Assembly (NCBI GenBank): GCA_036940085.1
Contig: JALLBK010000052.1
Location: 1-64,000 of the forward strand
Reading direction: 5' to 3'
Source: Discostella pseudostelligera
Taxonomy: Eukaryota; Bacillariophyta; Thalassiosirophyceae; Thalassiosirales; Thalassiosiraceae
DNA: 64,000 nt
In this document: in pieces, positions 52,315-63,551 of the stretch
Position numbering within the stretch: position 1 is the stretch's first letter
Layout: the number at the start of each line of letters is the position of its first letter
The notes under the pieces: generated by a model
What the model was told of the DNA's origin: nothing
Seen by the model: the letters and a program-made list of their open reading frames with translations, nothing else
Databases searched by the model: none
Program-made: the position numbers and the translations under genes

Positions 52315-53874
52315 TTAATAAGCAGCCCCAGTGAAGATGAGTCCATCCGGAGGAGCAGCCCTTGCCCGTTGCTCTCGATCATGGCTCAACACTATGTTCA
52401 GTAATGCATCGTCACCAACGTGACAGTCGTCATCACCATGTTCTACTTCTGCACTAATATCAACTGCATCTCTATTCGCTTCTCGCATCGCCGTAGCGAC
52501 AAGAATGCGTACCATCCGTCGAAGGAATCGATCACCCACCAGTTCTATGCATATCGCTCGCCGGTGTTTCTGCGGTGCACTATCACCATCGCTGTGACCT
52601 GTCCATTCGACAAAATGAGCTCTTGCATGATGTAGTGTGCATAATGTTGTTTGACTCTTAACCTTGCCATAGGATAGGGCGATATAATCGAGTTCCTTCC
52701 CCTCCAGTGCACGTAGCAAGGCATTCAATCGTTGCACCAAGACTATCGACGATAGTTTTTGTTGTCGTTTGATGGTATGATCATCCCTACTTTCTTCACC
52801 GGCTTCTTCATCTTCGTTCGAACTATCGTTACTTTCAGCAGTGCCAAAGTTGTTTACATCAATGAGATAGGCGTACGCACGACACGAAGCGCCAAATGTC
52901 GGATGGAAAGCATCGTCGACGCATTCGACACTCCTGATGCACAGTGATGGAGAATTATCTCTCATATGATTAGCGACGTGATCATTTACGTTATCCTTCA
53001 CAAACTGTTCGATACTTTTTCCATCCTTCGATGTCGGTGGCAGTCTCCATGTGCGTATTCGACATATTTGACCAATGGCTGAAACGCCTGCATCTGTTCG
53101 TCCAGCAACTTTAATCTCGATTGGTCTTGCCTTGGTTGTCGTAGTTTCATTTCCATGCTGCTGCTCATGACCAAGAATAGGATCTAATATATCAACTAAC
53201 ATTCCTTGCACCGATGGTAGTTGCAATTGAGTAGCATTTCCTCCCTCGATGATGGAGTGTCTTTGATCTTCCCATCCACAAAAGTCCTGACCACGATATG
53301 CGATGGTGAGTTTCAGATTGGTCCGATGTCCCTTCCTTCGTTTTCGTGGTTGTTGTTGCATTCTATTTTCATTCTTTGGAATTGAAGGAGGAGATATTTT
53401 GGGAGCAGAGACACTGACATAGAGTGGTGCAAACATATCAGCCCAACATTTATTACCGGTGATCGCTGTCACATCATCATTCTCGGTAATTCGACAAAGG
53501 AGCGGTCGAGACGACCGTGATTCGTTGGTAACATCCTCTGGCAAATATAAATAATGTTGCACTATGCGAGATGCAGTCTCAAACACGAGCTTTGATGTTT
53601 TAGTAGAGTCAGCATTTTCGTAGTTGTTGCTAAATTCTTTCGATGATGACGATACAAGATTAGTAGTTGGGCGAGGCTGTACCTCACCAACAGTATCTTC
53701 GTCTTTAGACAAGTGTGAAGATGATAGTGTGTGCTGTTCATTGCCATTGCGACGACCGCGTGATGATGATGCGGAATGCGTTGACGGTACAAGGAAGGAT
53801 GACACGCAGCGGTCAGATGGATAATTGATGCAAATGAAGATGATGTAGAGGTAGCGATGAAGATGAAGACGCAT
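52315..53874 (-). CDS. tRNA pseudouridine synthase, TruA family
   Basis: TruA-type enzymes modify U38-U40 of the anticodon arm. A single exon of 519 residues from the ATG at 53874. A signal-like N terminus (YLYIIFICIN) and a Ser-rich 130-residue stretch suggest import, perhaps to the plastid. The catalytic domain starts at LKLTIAYRGQDFCGW. LPSVQGMLVDIL follows, then AGRTDAGVSAIGQ with the catalytic Asp, DDAFHPTFGASCRAYAYLI and ELVGDRFLRRMVRILVATAMREA. Acidic loops interrupt it. It ends PDGLIFTGAAY, close to the bacterial PxGLxLxxVxY end. Typical bacterial TruA has about 270 residues. It converges with R2. Confidence 0.9.
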   Translation of the reverse strand: MRLHLHRYLYIIFICINYPSDRCVSSFLVPSTHSASSSRGRRNGNEQHTLSSSHLSKDEDTVGEVQPRPTTNLVSSSSKEFSNNYENADSTKTSKLVFETASRIVQHYLYLPEDVTNESRSSRPLLCRITENDDVTAITGNKCWADMFAPLYVSVSAPKISPPSIPKNENRMQQQPRKRRKGHRTNLKLTIAYRGQDFCGWEDQRHSIIEGGNATQLQLPSVQGMLVDILDPILGHEQQHGNETTTTKARPIEIKVAGRTDAGVSAIGQICRIRTWRLPPTSKDGKSIEQFVKDNVNDHVANHMRDNSPSLCIRSVECVDDAFHPTFGASCRAYAYLIDVNNFGTAESNDSSNEDEEAGEESRDDHTIKRQQKLSSIVLVQRLNALLRALEGKELDYIALSYGKVKSQTTLCTLHHARAHFVEWTGHSDGDSAPQKHRRAICIELVGDRFLRRMVRILVATAMREANRDAVDISAEVEHGDDDCHVGDDALLNIVLSHDREQRARAAPPDGLIFTGAAY

Positions 53875-54378
53875 CTACAGCCTCCGAAGTGCAATGCCGC
53901 TCAATGAAGCGATGCTAACAGGGACAATGATGCTCTTGATGAGGTAGGATACATACCAGTGATTGATTGAGCTGATCGGTATGGTATCTAGGTAGGAGTG
54001 GTTCTTATTATCCTCCGCCTTCCGAGGAGAATCTTGAGCATCATATCATCTTCTCATGGTCATCCATCATCCGCGTCGGTGCCCGTAACCTAAAAGTACG
54101 TCACACTGTAGGTAGCTTCGTGTAGATAAGATATTATTATGAATTCCGATGTCCACTGACGTAAGCAAAGGGAGAACACGTACGCGCGGGCCAAATCCAA
54201 AAATGCCGGTCCAACAACCAATTCTCCCCCCCCCCCTCCCGCCCCTCCGCCATGGCCACCGACGACCGCAGTTAGAGTTTGAGCACATAGGAGTAGGAAG
54301 CGTGATATCGCATTTTCTATTATCAACTCTAACCCCTCCCAAGTCGTTGTATCAATAATCTACATTAAGAACAAAACA
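53875..54378. other. Divergent intergenic region, TruA and carrier
   Basis: A poly-C stretch lies at about 54228-54239. GGCACCGACGCGG and ACACGTACGCGCGGG are GC-rich islands. No gene or repeat family is recognised. Confidence 0.55.
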
Positions 54379-55672
54379 ATGCCCGAAAAGAAAAGCGGAA
54401 TCGCCACTATCGCAGAGCCATTCGTCTGCGGTGGCTCAGCGGCGACGTTTGCCAGTGTGATCATCCACCCGATGGATCTAGCCAAGGCGAGTGACAACGT
54501 GTTATTGACTTATTCTATCTATTATGTTGGCATGGTCACTTTCACGCAAATAAGATGCAATTTATCACTGGAATATTCACTTACTCACATTCGCTCATAT
54601 CACATGTACCATGTACTAACATTTACTATTTCATAACCATCACCACATCAAATAATAATCAGGTGCGCATGCAACTCTACGGCCAACTAAATCCTGGCAA
54701 GCCCGTACCCGGCTTTGCCTCCATCCTATCCTCCCTCATTAAGAATGATGGTATCTCCTCCATATACAAGGGAGTCGATGCCGCCATCGGGCGGCAGTTA
54801 GTCTACGGCACTGCACGAATTGGACTGCATCGTGCCATCTCGGACAAATTAGTCGAAAGCAATGGTGGGAAACCCATCTCCTTCGGAATGAAAACACTGA
54901 GTGGCATGGCATCGGGAAGTATTGCCGTATGCATCGGTACACCGTTTGATATTGCACTGGTGCGATTACAATCGGACAGTATGGCACCATTGTCGGAACG
55001 CAAAAATTACAAAAATGTCTTTGATGCCTTGACACGTACGGCCAGTGAGGAGGGTGCCGTGGCATTGTACAAGGGCTTAGCACCAAATATATTGCGTGGT
55101 ATGGCAATGAATGTGGGAATGTTGGCATGTTATGATCAAGCGAAGGAGATTGTGGCGAAATTGTTGGGTGATCCTATGGAGAAGGGACCAGCGTTGACTA
55201 CGCAAATTGGGGCGTCGTGTGTTGCCGTAAGTCTGCTCCAATTATTTTGATTGTTTGGTTTTCGTCAAAGATACCCTCGTACTGATGATTATGCTTCTAT
55301 ATCACTTGTGGAATTCAATAATTGACATTCCTCTTTACTTTCACAAACATGGCAACCTGGATGTTGTATCACTCAAACCCTCACACATGCATGACATATG
55401 ATACGTAGGGATTCACCGCAGCTCTATTCAGTATGCCATTCGATCTTATTAAATCCCGATTAATGGCCCAAAAGCCGGATCCAACCACTGGGAAACTCCC
55501 CTACGCCGGCGTGGTAGACTGTACCGTCCAAATCTTCAAGAAGGAGGGACCCGTGGGCTTCTTCTCTGGATTTTCAGCCTACTATGGACGATGTGCACCG
55601 CATGCCATGATCATTTTACTTTCGATAGAGAGCATTACGAAGGGATATAGGAGCATCATGGGTCTGAATTAA
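54379..55672 (+). CDS. Mitochondrial carrier, 2-oxoglutarate/malate type
   Basis: Exons are 54379-54486, 54663-55226 and 55409-55672 (all phase 0), 311 residues. The family exchanges metabolites across the inner mitochondrial membrane. Three repeats of about 100 residues carry the P-x-[DE]-x-x-[KR] signature: HPMDLAKVRMQ, TPFDIALVRLQ and MPFDLIKSRLM. The order, the LYKGLAPNILRGMAMNVGML helix and KNYKNVFDAL resemble SLC25A11/dicarboxylate carriers. Intron 1 has a GC donor (CCAAG|GCGAGT) and an AG acceptor. This is supported because the K|VRMQ junction restores the signature, while a GT donor would not. Substrate specificity is inferred. Confidence 0.88.
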
Positions 55673-55908
55673 TACGTGAGTGAGATGGATGTGTAGTAGC
55701 AGTGTGAGTTTGGCGGATTGAGATTTTGCGGAACCTCCTTCATTGGATAGAGCATCATTGTTGAGCGGAAGATTTTGAGACGAATTTCGGGTATTTGTCC
55801 AAAAGTGTTAAGTTTGGAAGGGGGTTGACCATATCTGACATGACTTTAATACATGAACGTAAAAGTTGGATAAAGTACTGGATATGGGACACTATCGACT
55901 CTACAGTG

Positions 55909-57267
55909 TCATAATGCAGGCTTCTCAAAAACACCATGAACAAAGACTCGTTTGATCTTCTGCCCCGTCTTTCTATTATGATTGAATACGGTACAATACC
56001 TCAACTCGACAGTTGAAAATCCCACAGACTCAAATATCTCTCTTACAGATTCCACGGAAAAGAATCTGGCAATTGTTCCCTCCCCTCGAACAAAGACGGG
56101 ATCATTGGTAGAACATGCAGCCGACTTGCACGCCGCGGTTAAGTCAAATCGAAGCATTGGCATGTCATAGACTAAGAAAGTTTGAGAGCATTGCGTCAAT
56201 CTACGATCAATTCTGCAAAACGAAAGAACCGCAAAACAAATTCACTCACGTCCATAATCGCGGAAGCAAACTTTCCCTCCTGGCCTCGTCACCAGGAAGA
56301 CATTTCTCATGAAATGCTCTACTCTCGATGGCGTTACTGCACTCAGCACAAATACCAGTAACACAATGCCGACTATACCTTCACCATCATGCATAACTGT
56401 GATACCACCGCCAAATGAAGTATTACTTAGTTCTATTTGGTCACAATGTGTATCAGACCTTCTGTTCGATGATAGCATTGTTGCACACGCCATAGTGATC
56501 TCTCGTACAAATAGACTAGTGTTGTTAGACTCCTCCTCGTTATCGTTGTTGCCATCGTTGCCAGTCAGGCTTGGATCCGCAACAAATGCATCAAACAAGA
56601 AACTAGATTGTGAAATGCTATTGATTGCACGACGTGTAGTCTCCACTGCCACCAAACTAGAATCACATGCTAGTAGTATATTGCAATATTGATCCAGCAC
56701 CACCTTATCTCCATCGTTACGACATTGTTGTTGTTTCATCAACATAATCTCTGAATATTGTTTGATAATCGGAATGCAAGAACTGCCACTGCCACTACCA
56801 ATCTCCAGAATTATCTTATCATCACCTTTCGTACTTCGTTGATCAACTTCTTGATACGACTCACTATGATTGTCATCACTCCTATGTGGTGTTTCATCTA
56901 ACAAATATCGCATTATGCACGGAAATGATTTCGTCAAATACCTCCGAGGTTTGTAAAAGTTCCCCGCCGAATGGTTCGTATGAAAGGCATTCCAGAAGTT
57001 CGCCTGCGATTGTGGTTGGAGTTTGTCATTGTCATCATCTGCACCAAAATTGCCGTTATACCCCTCGAATTTCGATGAAGTGGATGATGCTACGATGTCA
57101 GCAGAATTATCCGTACCACAATACAGTAGCGATGATGATGGGTGACAATGCGACGATGACTTGTCCAACTGCTGCTGCTGCTGCTGCTGTGCGAGAGCTA
57201 TGCAATCACGGGCATGTTCTTCAAATGAAAAATCCGAATCAAAGTATTGGACGTCGCTGCTATTCAT
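55909..57267 (-). CDS. tRNA m3C methyltransferase-like protein (METTL2/6/8 family)
   Basis: Exons are 57267-56250 and 56171-55909 (phase 1), 426 residues. These SAM enzymes form 3-methylcytidine at tRNA position 32. Conserved parts are FWNAFHTNHSAGNFYKPRRYL with the following SFP, the SAM loop ILEIGSGSGSSCIPII, LACDSSLVAVE, VFVLSAVTPSRVEHFM, GGKVCFRDYG and, across the intron, YDMPMLRFD. The tail has FVRGEGTIARFFSVESVREIF, matching the family's VRGDGTxxYFF. Poly-Gln and Asn/Asp-rich inserts break the domain, and the first 80 residues are low in complexity. The paralog cannot be told by eye. Confidence 0.87.
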
Positions 57268-57727
57268 GGCGCGTTGGGGGCTAATAATGCTACAATTCTA
57301 GGAGATCATGGCGGCCTGACGGCTGTCATGGTCAAGCTTCTTTTACGCGGCTGCGGGCTGCGGCTGCGCGCGGCTAGCTTGCGGCTGCACCGCTCTTTCG
57401 TCTGTCTGGCTGCAAAAGAAGACGCGACGTTCCCGCCAAAAAGCGCTGGCGAAAGATCCAGCGACTCGAGCCATCTGCCAAATGCCAAAGATCCATTTCA
57501 CTTGGGAATTAGTATCAGTTGGAGCTGCAGAAGAGTGCACCTTTGTTGGCTTTGATGGCAAAAAGAGCAACAAGTCGTCACTCAAGCTCAAAAATCAAGC
57601 ACCAACAAACTCAACTCATCGTTGGTGTTGGTTGTTGTTGTTGTTGGTAGGCGGCGGCGGCGGCCGGCAACAAGAGCGGAAGGCACCAGCAAGCAGACCC
57701 AAAGATAGAGAGTAAGAGACAATCACC
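57268..57727. other. Divergent intergenic region, METTL-like and transhydrogenase
   Basis: TTCCCGCCAAAA at 57430-57441 is followed by AGCGCTGGCG, an E2F-like group. GCGGCTGCGGGCTGCGG repeats lie near 57348, and GTTGTTGTTGTTG with GGCGGCGGCGG near 57630-57665. No gene. Confidence 0.55.
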
Positions 57728-60700
57728 ATGATTCGGCTGGCCTCCATCAAGAATGCCAACGCCGTCGGCGGATCGGGTCTACGCCAACTTTTCCCGCCGT
57801 CGTCGCCGTCGTCAACCTCAACGCTTCGATTGGCAGCAAGATCATTCTCCGCAAGTGCCAACAATGATGGTGATAAAAGCGCCATCCGAGGTATTCCATA
57901 TTCACAATTGACCGTGGGTGTGCCAAAGGAACGATATCCGTTGGAGAAGCGTGTCGCGGCGACACCAGAGGTGAGTTTTGAGCACCGTTGAGAACAAGTG
58001 ATTTGTGATCATGATGATGTGTGTTTGCCCTTCCTGCTAGAGTATTTTCTCAGACATGCTGATGCACAATTTGCATACCTATTATTTACTCATTTCATTG
58101 ACCCCTACGCCTTCAACAATTCTCGAAAAAATGCACCCGGCAGTCTGTATCCAAACTCACCAAACCCGGATTCAGTGTCCTCATTGAGAAGGGTGCTGGT
58201 TCGTCATCTCACTTTTCGGATGCGGAATATGAAGCGGCGGGGGCTAAAGTTGTGGAAGCGGAGGAGGTGTGGAAGAAGTCGGATATTGTTATGAAGGCGA
58301 GTTCAGCTGCATGTGTGATGTAAAAAAATTCTTCCAACCAGTAATCGATATCTCACTTATGAACCACTGACCACTGATTGCATTCCATATTTTTCACAGT
58401 TACGCCCACCAACAAAGGAAGAGGTCACCCAACTCGAACATCGCACCATCATTTCCTTCATCTATCCCGCACAAAACAAGGAATTGGTACAACAACTTCA
58501 GGATCAAAAGGCTACCGCATTTGCTATGGATTGCATCCCACGGACATTAAGTCGAGGTCAAACGTATGATGCGCTTAGTTCTCAGGCGAACATTACCGGA
58601 TATAGGGCTGTGATTGAGGCTAGCAACGAGTTTGGACGGTTCTTCGCTGGACAAATGACTGCGGCTGGCAAGGTACCACCTGCCAAAGTCCTAGTGGTGG
58701 GCACGGGAGTTGCCGGTCTTGCTGCCATCCAAACTGCCAAGAATATGGGAGCCATCGTTCGTGCGTTCGATGTCCGTCCAGTAACCAAAGAACAAGTCGA
58801 GGCTATGGGTGGTCAATTCCTCGAAGTCGACTACAAAGAGGATGGAAGTGGGGCGGGTGGGTATGCCAAGGAGATGAGCAAGGAGTGGCATGCAGCAGCG
58901 GCAAGGATGCTCGCGAAGCAATGTGAGGAGGTGGATATTCTAATCACCACGGCGGCAATCCCCGGTAGGGCTGCACCGCTTATGATAACGAAGGAAATGG
59001 TAGCAAAGATGAAATCGGGAAGCGTTACAGTCGATTTGGCTGCCGAGAGTGGAGGGAACATTGGAACTACAGTGAAAGATCAAAAGATTATTACAGAGAA
59101 TGGAGTTACATGTCTTGGGTACACTGACTTGGCGAGTCGACTCCCAACGACGAGCAGTACATTGTACAGCAACAACATTTCCAAGTTCTTGCTGTCCATG
59201 GGTCCACAAACGACGAAGGTGAAGGATTATCTATACATTGATCATGAGGATGATGCCGTGCGAGGTATGCTAACTGTGGAGAAGGGAAAGTTAATGTGGC
59301 CAGCACCTCTGCCTCCGGCACCTGCACCAAAGAAAGAAACAAAGCCAGTTGAGCCTGTCGCTATTGACTACCGTCAACCGTATGTGGATGGTTCCAAGCA
59401 GGCCGGGTATTTGGGTGCGAGCTGTCTCCTTGTTGGATGCATCTCTCCCGATCCAGCATTTAGCGCAATGTTCACCACTTTTGCACTGTCTAATGTTATT
59501 GGCGTCCAGGTCGTGCTTGGGGTTTCACACTCTCTTCACAGCCCCCTCATGGCCGTGACGAATGCAATTAGTGGCACAACAGCTCTTGGAGGAATGCATC
59601 TCTTGGCTCACAGCACATCTGCTCCAGTCACTGCACTCGCTGCAGTTGCTACGACATTGAGTACTGTCAACATAGTTGGTAAGTGTTACTATGTTGTTCG
59701 TCTTGACAAGTGTTAGGTATTATGCTGATAATATTCGCTGCATCTCTCCATCTCACAACAACAGGTGGATTCATTGTTTCAAAGAAAATGCTCGACATGT
59801 TCAAACGACCCGACGATCCTCCGGAATATTATCATTTGTACGGCATCCCTGCCGCTGGAACCATGGCGTTTTACACCGCTGGTTCTATGAGCGGTCATGT
59901 GCCCGAAATCGACTCAGCTGCCGCCACACTATCTGGATTGCTATGCATTGGTGGTATTGGAGGCTTGGCATCTCAAAAGACTGCACGTCTTGGCGCAGCC
60001 TCTGGTCAAGCTGGGGTTGCTCTTGGTGTCGCGTCGACTCTGTAAGTGGTGCTACCAATGGCAATCGTTGTGTATGTTACTTACTTCTCATCTCCTTACA
60101 CTCGACCATCTTCTCACAACTTGCATCTGCTCAATTCAGTGGTCACCTTCATCCCGATTTTGCCACGACGGCTAAGATTGCTGGTCTCATGGGAATTGGT
60201 GGGATAGCAGGAAAATATATCGGAGACCGAGTCGAACCTACGTCTCTACCTCAAACTGTCGCCGCATTCCACTCCCTTGTTGGTATTGCCGCAAGTACTG
60301 CCGCCATTGGTGACTATGCAAATGCACCCGTTGCGGCTGAATTGGACAAGGTTCACCTGGCCAGTATTTACTTGGCAACTATTATCGGAAGTGTGACATG
60401 CACTGGATCACTAGTTGCATTTGGGAAGCTCGACGGTCGCCTTGGAAGTGCTCCCATGAACCACCCGGCTCGTGATCAAATCAACATGGGCCTTGGTGCG
60501 GCAACATTGGGTGCGGGCGCTATTGTTATGGGTGGCCCTGAGGTTGGCACGGGACTTGCAGCGTTGGGAGGTGCTCTCGGTACGAGCGGATTGCTTGGCT
60601 GGCATATGACGGCCTCAATTGGCGGTGCAGATATGCCAGTTGTGATTACTGTTCTGAACTCGTACTCGGGCTGGGCACTCTGTGCTGAGGGGTTCATGCT

Positions 60701-61397
60701 CGACATGCCAATCTTGACTACTGTTGGAGCGTTGATCGGATGCAGTGGTGCAGCACTCACCAAGATTATGTGTGATGCAATGAACCGGGATATTCTGAGT
60801 GTCATTCTTGGCGGTTACGGCACTAAATCCTCCGCTGGCGGAGAGGCAATGGTGTTCGAGGGAGAAGTAACTCAAACCAATGTCGATGACACCTGCAAGC
60901 TATTGATGGAAAGTGAGAGTGTGATAATCGTACCTGGATATGGACTTGCTGTTGCAAAGGGTCAATACCCCTTGAAAGAAATGGTGGACACGTTACGACA
61001 GGCAGGAAAGAAGGTAAGGTTCGCAATTCATCCCGTCGCTGGACGCATGCCTGGGCAGCTTAACGTTTTGCTTGCCGAGGCTGGAGTTCCGTATGATATC
61101 GTTGAGGAGCTTGAGGAGATCAACGATGATTTTGATGAAACTGATGTCAGTCTTGTTATCGGAGCAAACGATACAGTCAATAGTGCTGCCGAGGATGATC
61201 CAAACTCTGAGATTGCGGGTATGCCCGTCCTTCGTGTGTGGAAGGCAAAGCAGGTCATTGTCATGAAGCGTAGTCTTGCAGCCGGATATGCGGGCGTTGA
61301 AAACCCTGTCTTTTTGAAGGACAATACTGATATGCTCCTCGGAGATGCAAAGGAAACATGCGAGAAGCTTGCAGCTGGGGTCAAGGCGCTGATGTAA
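57728..61397 (+). CDS. NNT: NAD(P) transhydrogenase, proton-translocating, fused
   Basis: This inner-membrane enzyme drives NADPH formation with the proton gradient. Exons are 57728-57970, 58144-58296, 58400-59678, 59765-60041 and 60140-61397, 1,069 residues, close to human NNT (1,086). A presequence ([13 protein letters not shown]...[10 protein letters not shown]) precedes domain I ([60 protein letters not shown]). The membrane domain follows, then NADP-binding domain III ([50 protein letters not shown]). Domain order is the animal and diatom I-II-III, not the reversed apicomplexan form. Intron 2 has a GC donor (TGAAG|GCGAGT), since MK|LRPPT is the only join that fits the family. Confidence 0.95.
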
Positions 61398-62005
61398 TAA
61401 TGACGTGGATGAAATCCGATATCCCGTCGCATAATTTTAGTATTGACGATGATGCCAAGTGCCAAGTAGAACGTTTCTAAATCTAGTACTATTTGGTAGT
61501 TGACGAACTCTAACTCGAAATTAGGTGGGATGAAACGCCAACTAAGATATTTACTCCTATTCCTCCATCACCATCAATCTACCATACTCCGTAATAGCAT
61601 TATTCAACCCTTCCATCTCCATCGAATGATGCACTCAGCACTCAGCTACTCATTGATCATTGATACCTCGCTCTCTAGCTTGCTCCAACCAACCTGCCAC
61701 CTGACACCTCCATCCTGCCACGTGAAAGTGGATTGAGTGGCATGGCGGGAAATTCCCGCCGAATTTCAATCCTCTTGACTCTTGACAGAGCGCTACTAAT
61801 CAGCCCTGCTATGGTACTACCAAGCATAGAGGCAGCGTCCTCGTCCGAAACGGAAATGGGAGGATGTGGGCCTAAACGCCCGCCTGTCCATCACCACAAT
61901 TGTGCATCTCTGATGTGGAGCGAGTTGAGTGCAGGAGTAGATAGGATAGGAGTTGTGTTGGCTTGGCGGGGAATCGGCACTCTCCAACCAATACCTCACC
62001 TCGGC
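61398..62005. promoter_or_regulatory. Intergenic with back-to-back E2F-like palindrome
   Basis: GGCGGGAA at 61744-61751 and TTCCCGCC at 61753-61760 face each other around one base. TGCCACCTGACACC and TGCCACGTGAAAGT precede them. The site lies about 250 bases before the glycosyltransferase start. The open frame through this gap begins at a TTG and is probably not translated. Confidence 0.55.
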
Positions 62006-63364
62006 ATGACGATGGTGAAGACGATCGGCAACAGTAACGGCAAGAGCCAACAACTTTGGTGGAGGTGGTGGTTGATGATCGTACTCGTGGCTACGAATAG
62101 TGCTATCTTCACATATCGCGCGGGAAATCATGTCTTTTCATCACTCGACCATGGATCGCCTCCCTCCTCCTTCCTCGATGGATTCGTCCAAGACGATCGT
62201 CGGACCCTGAGGAGTGTACAGACCATTCAAAACGACGGGTTAGTTTGGTTTACGCCCAAACCCTCCAAGGCGAGAAAAATGGGGTATGAGGATGAGTGGC
62301 TCATGGCATGGAAGGACTTTCATTACAACCCCGATCAGGCAACTCGATGCGACCACACATCCGGATACACGCCCTACAACCACGAGGTCATATGCAACAT
62401 ACCCGCATACATTCCTGCACGGCATTTCGTAACTTCATCGCGTCAGCCCATGATTCCAAGGGTTATATTCCTCACGTGGTTCGACCGTCGTCTTGGCAAG
62501 GCCCTGTTTACCTCGCTAATGACCTTGATCCATCACAATCCAACGTATGAATTCATCTTCTTTGACGACGAAGATGTCGATCGTTTTGTCTGTGATAAGA
62601 TGTCGCTGAGAGATGAGTGGGGAATACCAATGTTCTCAAGATTTAGGGCAGGGGCGATGCGGGCAGATACTTGGCGTCTTTTGATAATTCAACGGTATGG
62701 AGGTGTTTATGTCGATTCTGACATTTCGGCAATTGGACCTCTTCCCATATCTGAGGAAGATACGGCTGTATCGGGTGTAGGTTGCTGGGGACATCTTCCT
62801 GGACCTGTCGATCCAAAGGTTGGCAAGCCGGGTGGACTGTTTGAACATTGGGCGATGGCTTTCATGCCTCGTCATCCATACATCACTAAATCTTTGGAAG
62901 TGTTGGCGGATAATTTGCGCCATCCTGAGTATCTGATGCGAACGGATACGATGGAAGGAAGAGCTGAGGATTCTATTACGGTGCGCATCAGTGGACCGGG
63001 CATGTACCAGTGGACACTCCATGACATATTGAACAAATCAAAATGTGAAATGATTTCTGGGGCATTTTGTGAGGCCCTTCATTCGCCGGAAGAGCATTGT
63101 AAAGATATGACTACTTTCAGGTCTTATTTCCCAGAGGGTCTACGGCTGTTTAGGAGAGTGAACCTGAATGATACGATAACTCACAAAATCTTCTACCCAG
63201 CGGGCCTCTGGGTGACGGAGACGGAGCGATTACATGTCACGGAAAGCCCGTTCTACGACGATCCGAGATCAATGATGAGCAATGAAATGGATCCGACATT
63301 TTGCGATGCTGACGCCATTGAGATGAGAGTTAAGAATCGAGAACGGGTGTTTAAACACCCTTGA
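62006..63364 (+). CDS. GT32-type glycosyltransferase (DXD, OCH1-like), type II membrane
   Basis: A single exon of 452 residues from ATG 62006 (MTMVKTIG), chosen because earlier codons overlap the E2F-like palindrome and lack homology. A single span near the N terminus (WWLMIVLVATNSAIFTY) makes it a type II Golgi or ER protein. The catalytic part has IPRVIFLTWFDR, FIFFDDEDVDRFV, RFRAGAMRADTWRLLIIQRYG and YGGVYVDSDISAIGPL. The last is the DXD motif (DSD) of the Gly_transf_sug family. HWAMAFMPRHPYITKSLEVL and SGPGMYQWTL follow, as in OCH1-like mannosyltransferases. Donor and acceptor are not shown. Confidence 0.88.
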   Translation: MTMVKTIGNSNGKSQQLWWRWWLMIVLVATNSAIFTYRAGNHVFSSLDHGSPPSSFLDGFVQDDRRTLRSVQTIQNDGLVWFTPKPSKARKMGYEDEWLMAWKDFHYNPDQATRCDHTSGYTPYNHEVICNIPAYIPARHFVTSSRQPMIPRVIFLTWFDRRLGKALFTSLMTLIHHNPTYEFIFFDDEDVDRFVCDKMSLRDEWGIPMFSRFRAGAMRADTWRLLIIQRYGGVYVDSDISAIGPLPISEEDTAVSGVGCWGHLPGPVDPKVGKPGGLFEHWAMAFMPRHPYITKSLEVLADNLRHPEYLMRTDTMEGRAEDSITVRISGPGMYQWTLHDILNKSKCEMISGAFCEALHSPEEHCKDMTTFRSYFPEGLRLFRRVNLNDTITHKIFYPAGLWVTETERLHVTESPFYDDPRSMMSNEMDPTFCDADAIEMRVKNRERVFKHP

Positions 63365-63551
63365 TAACACAAGATTAGTTGCTGCTAATGTTCGCTATCA
63401 TTCCAGATCTTCATCCCAACCCACACCATCAAGCTTTACCCGACCTTAATAGAGTAGTAACCATACACGACGACCGCAGACTCTCTGGAAATGATCCTCA
63501 ATTCTTAATACATATGCATCCTACCATCAGTTCCACTATTGACAGTTATTC

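Noticed and set aside
61733..62005. Longer N terminus of the glycosyltransferase
   Set aside because: It begins at a TTG, runs through an E2F-like palindrome and shows no family resemblance.
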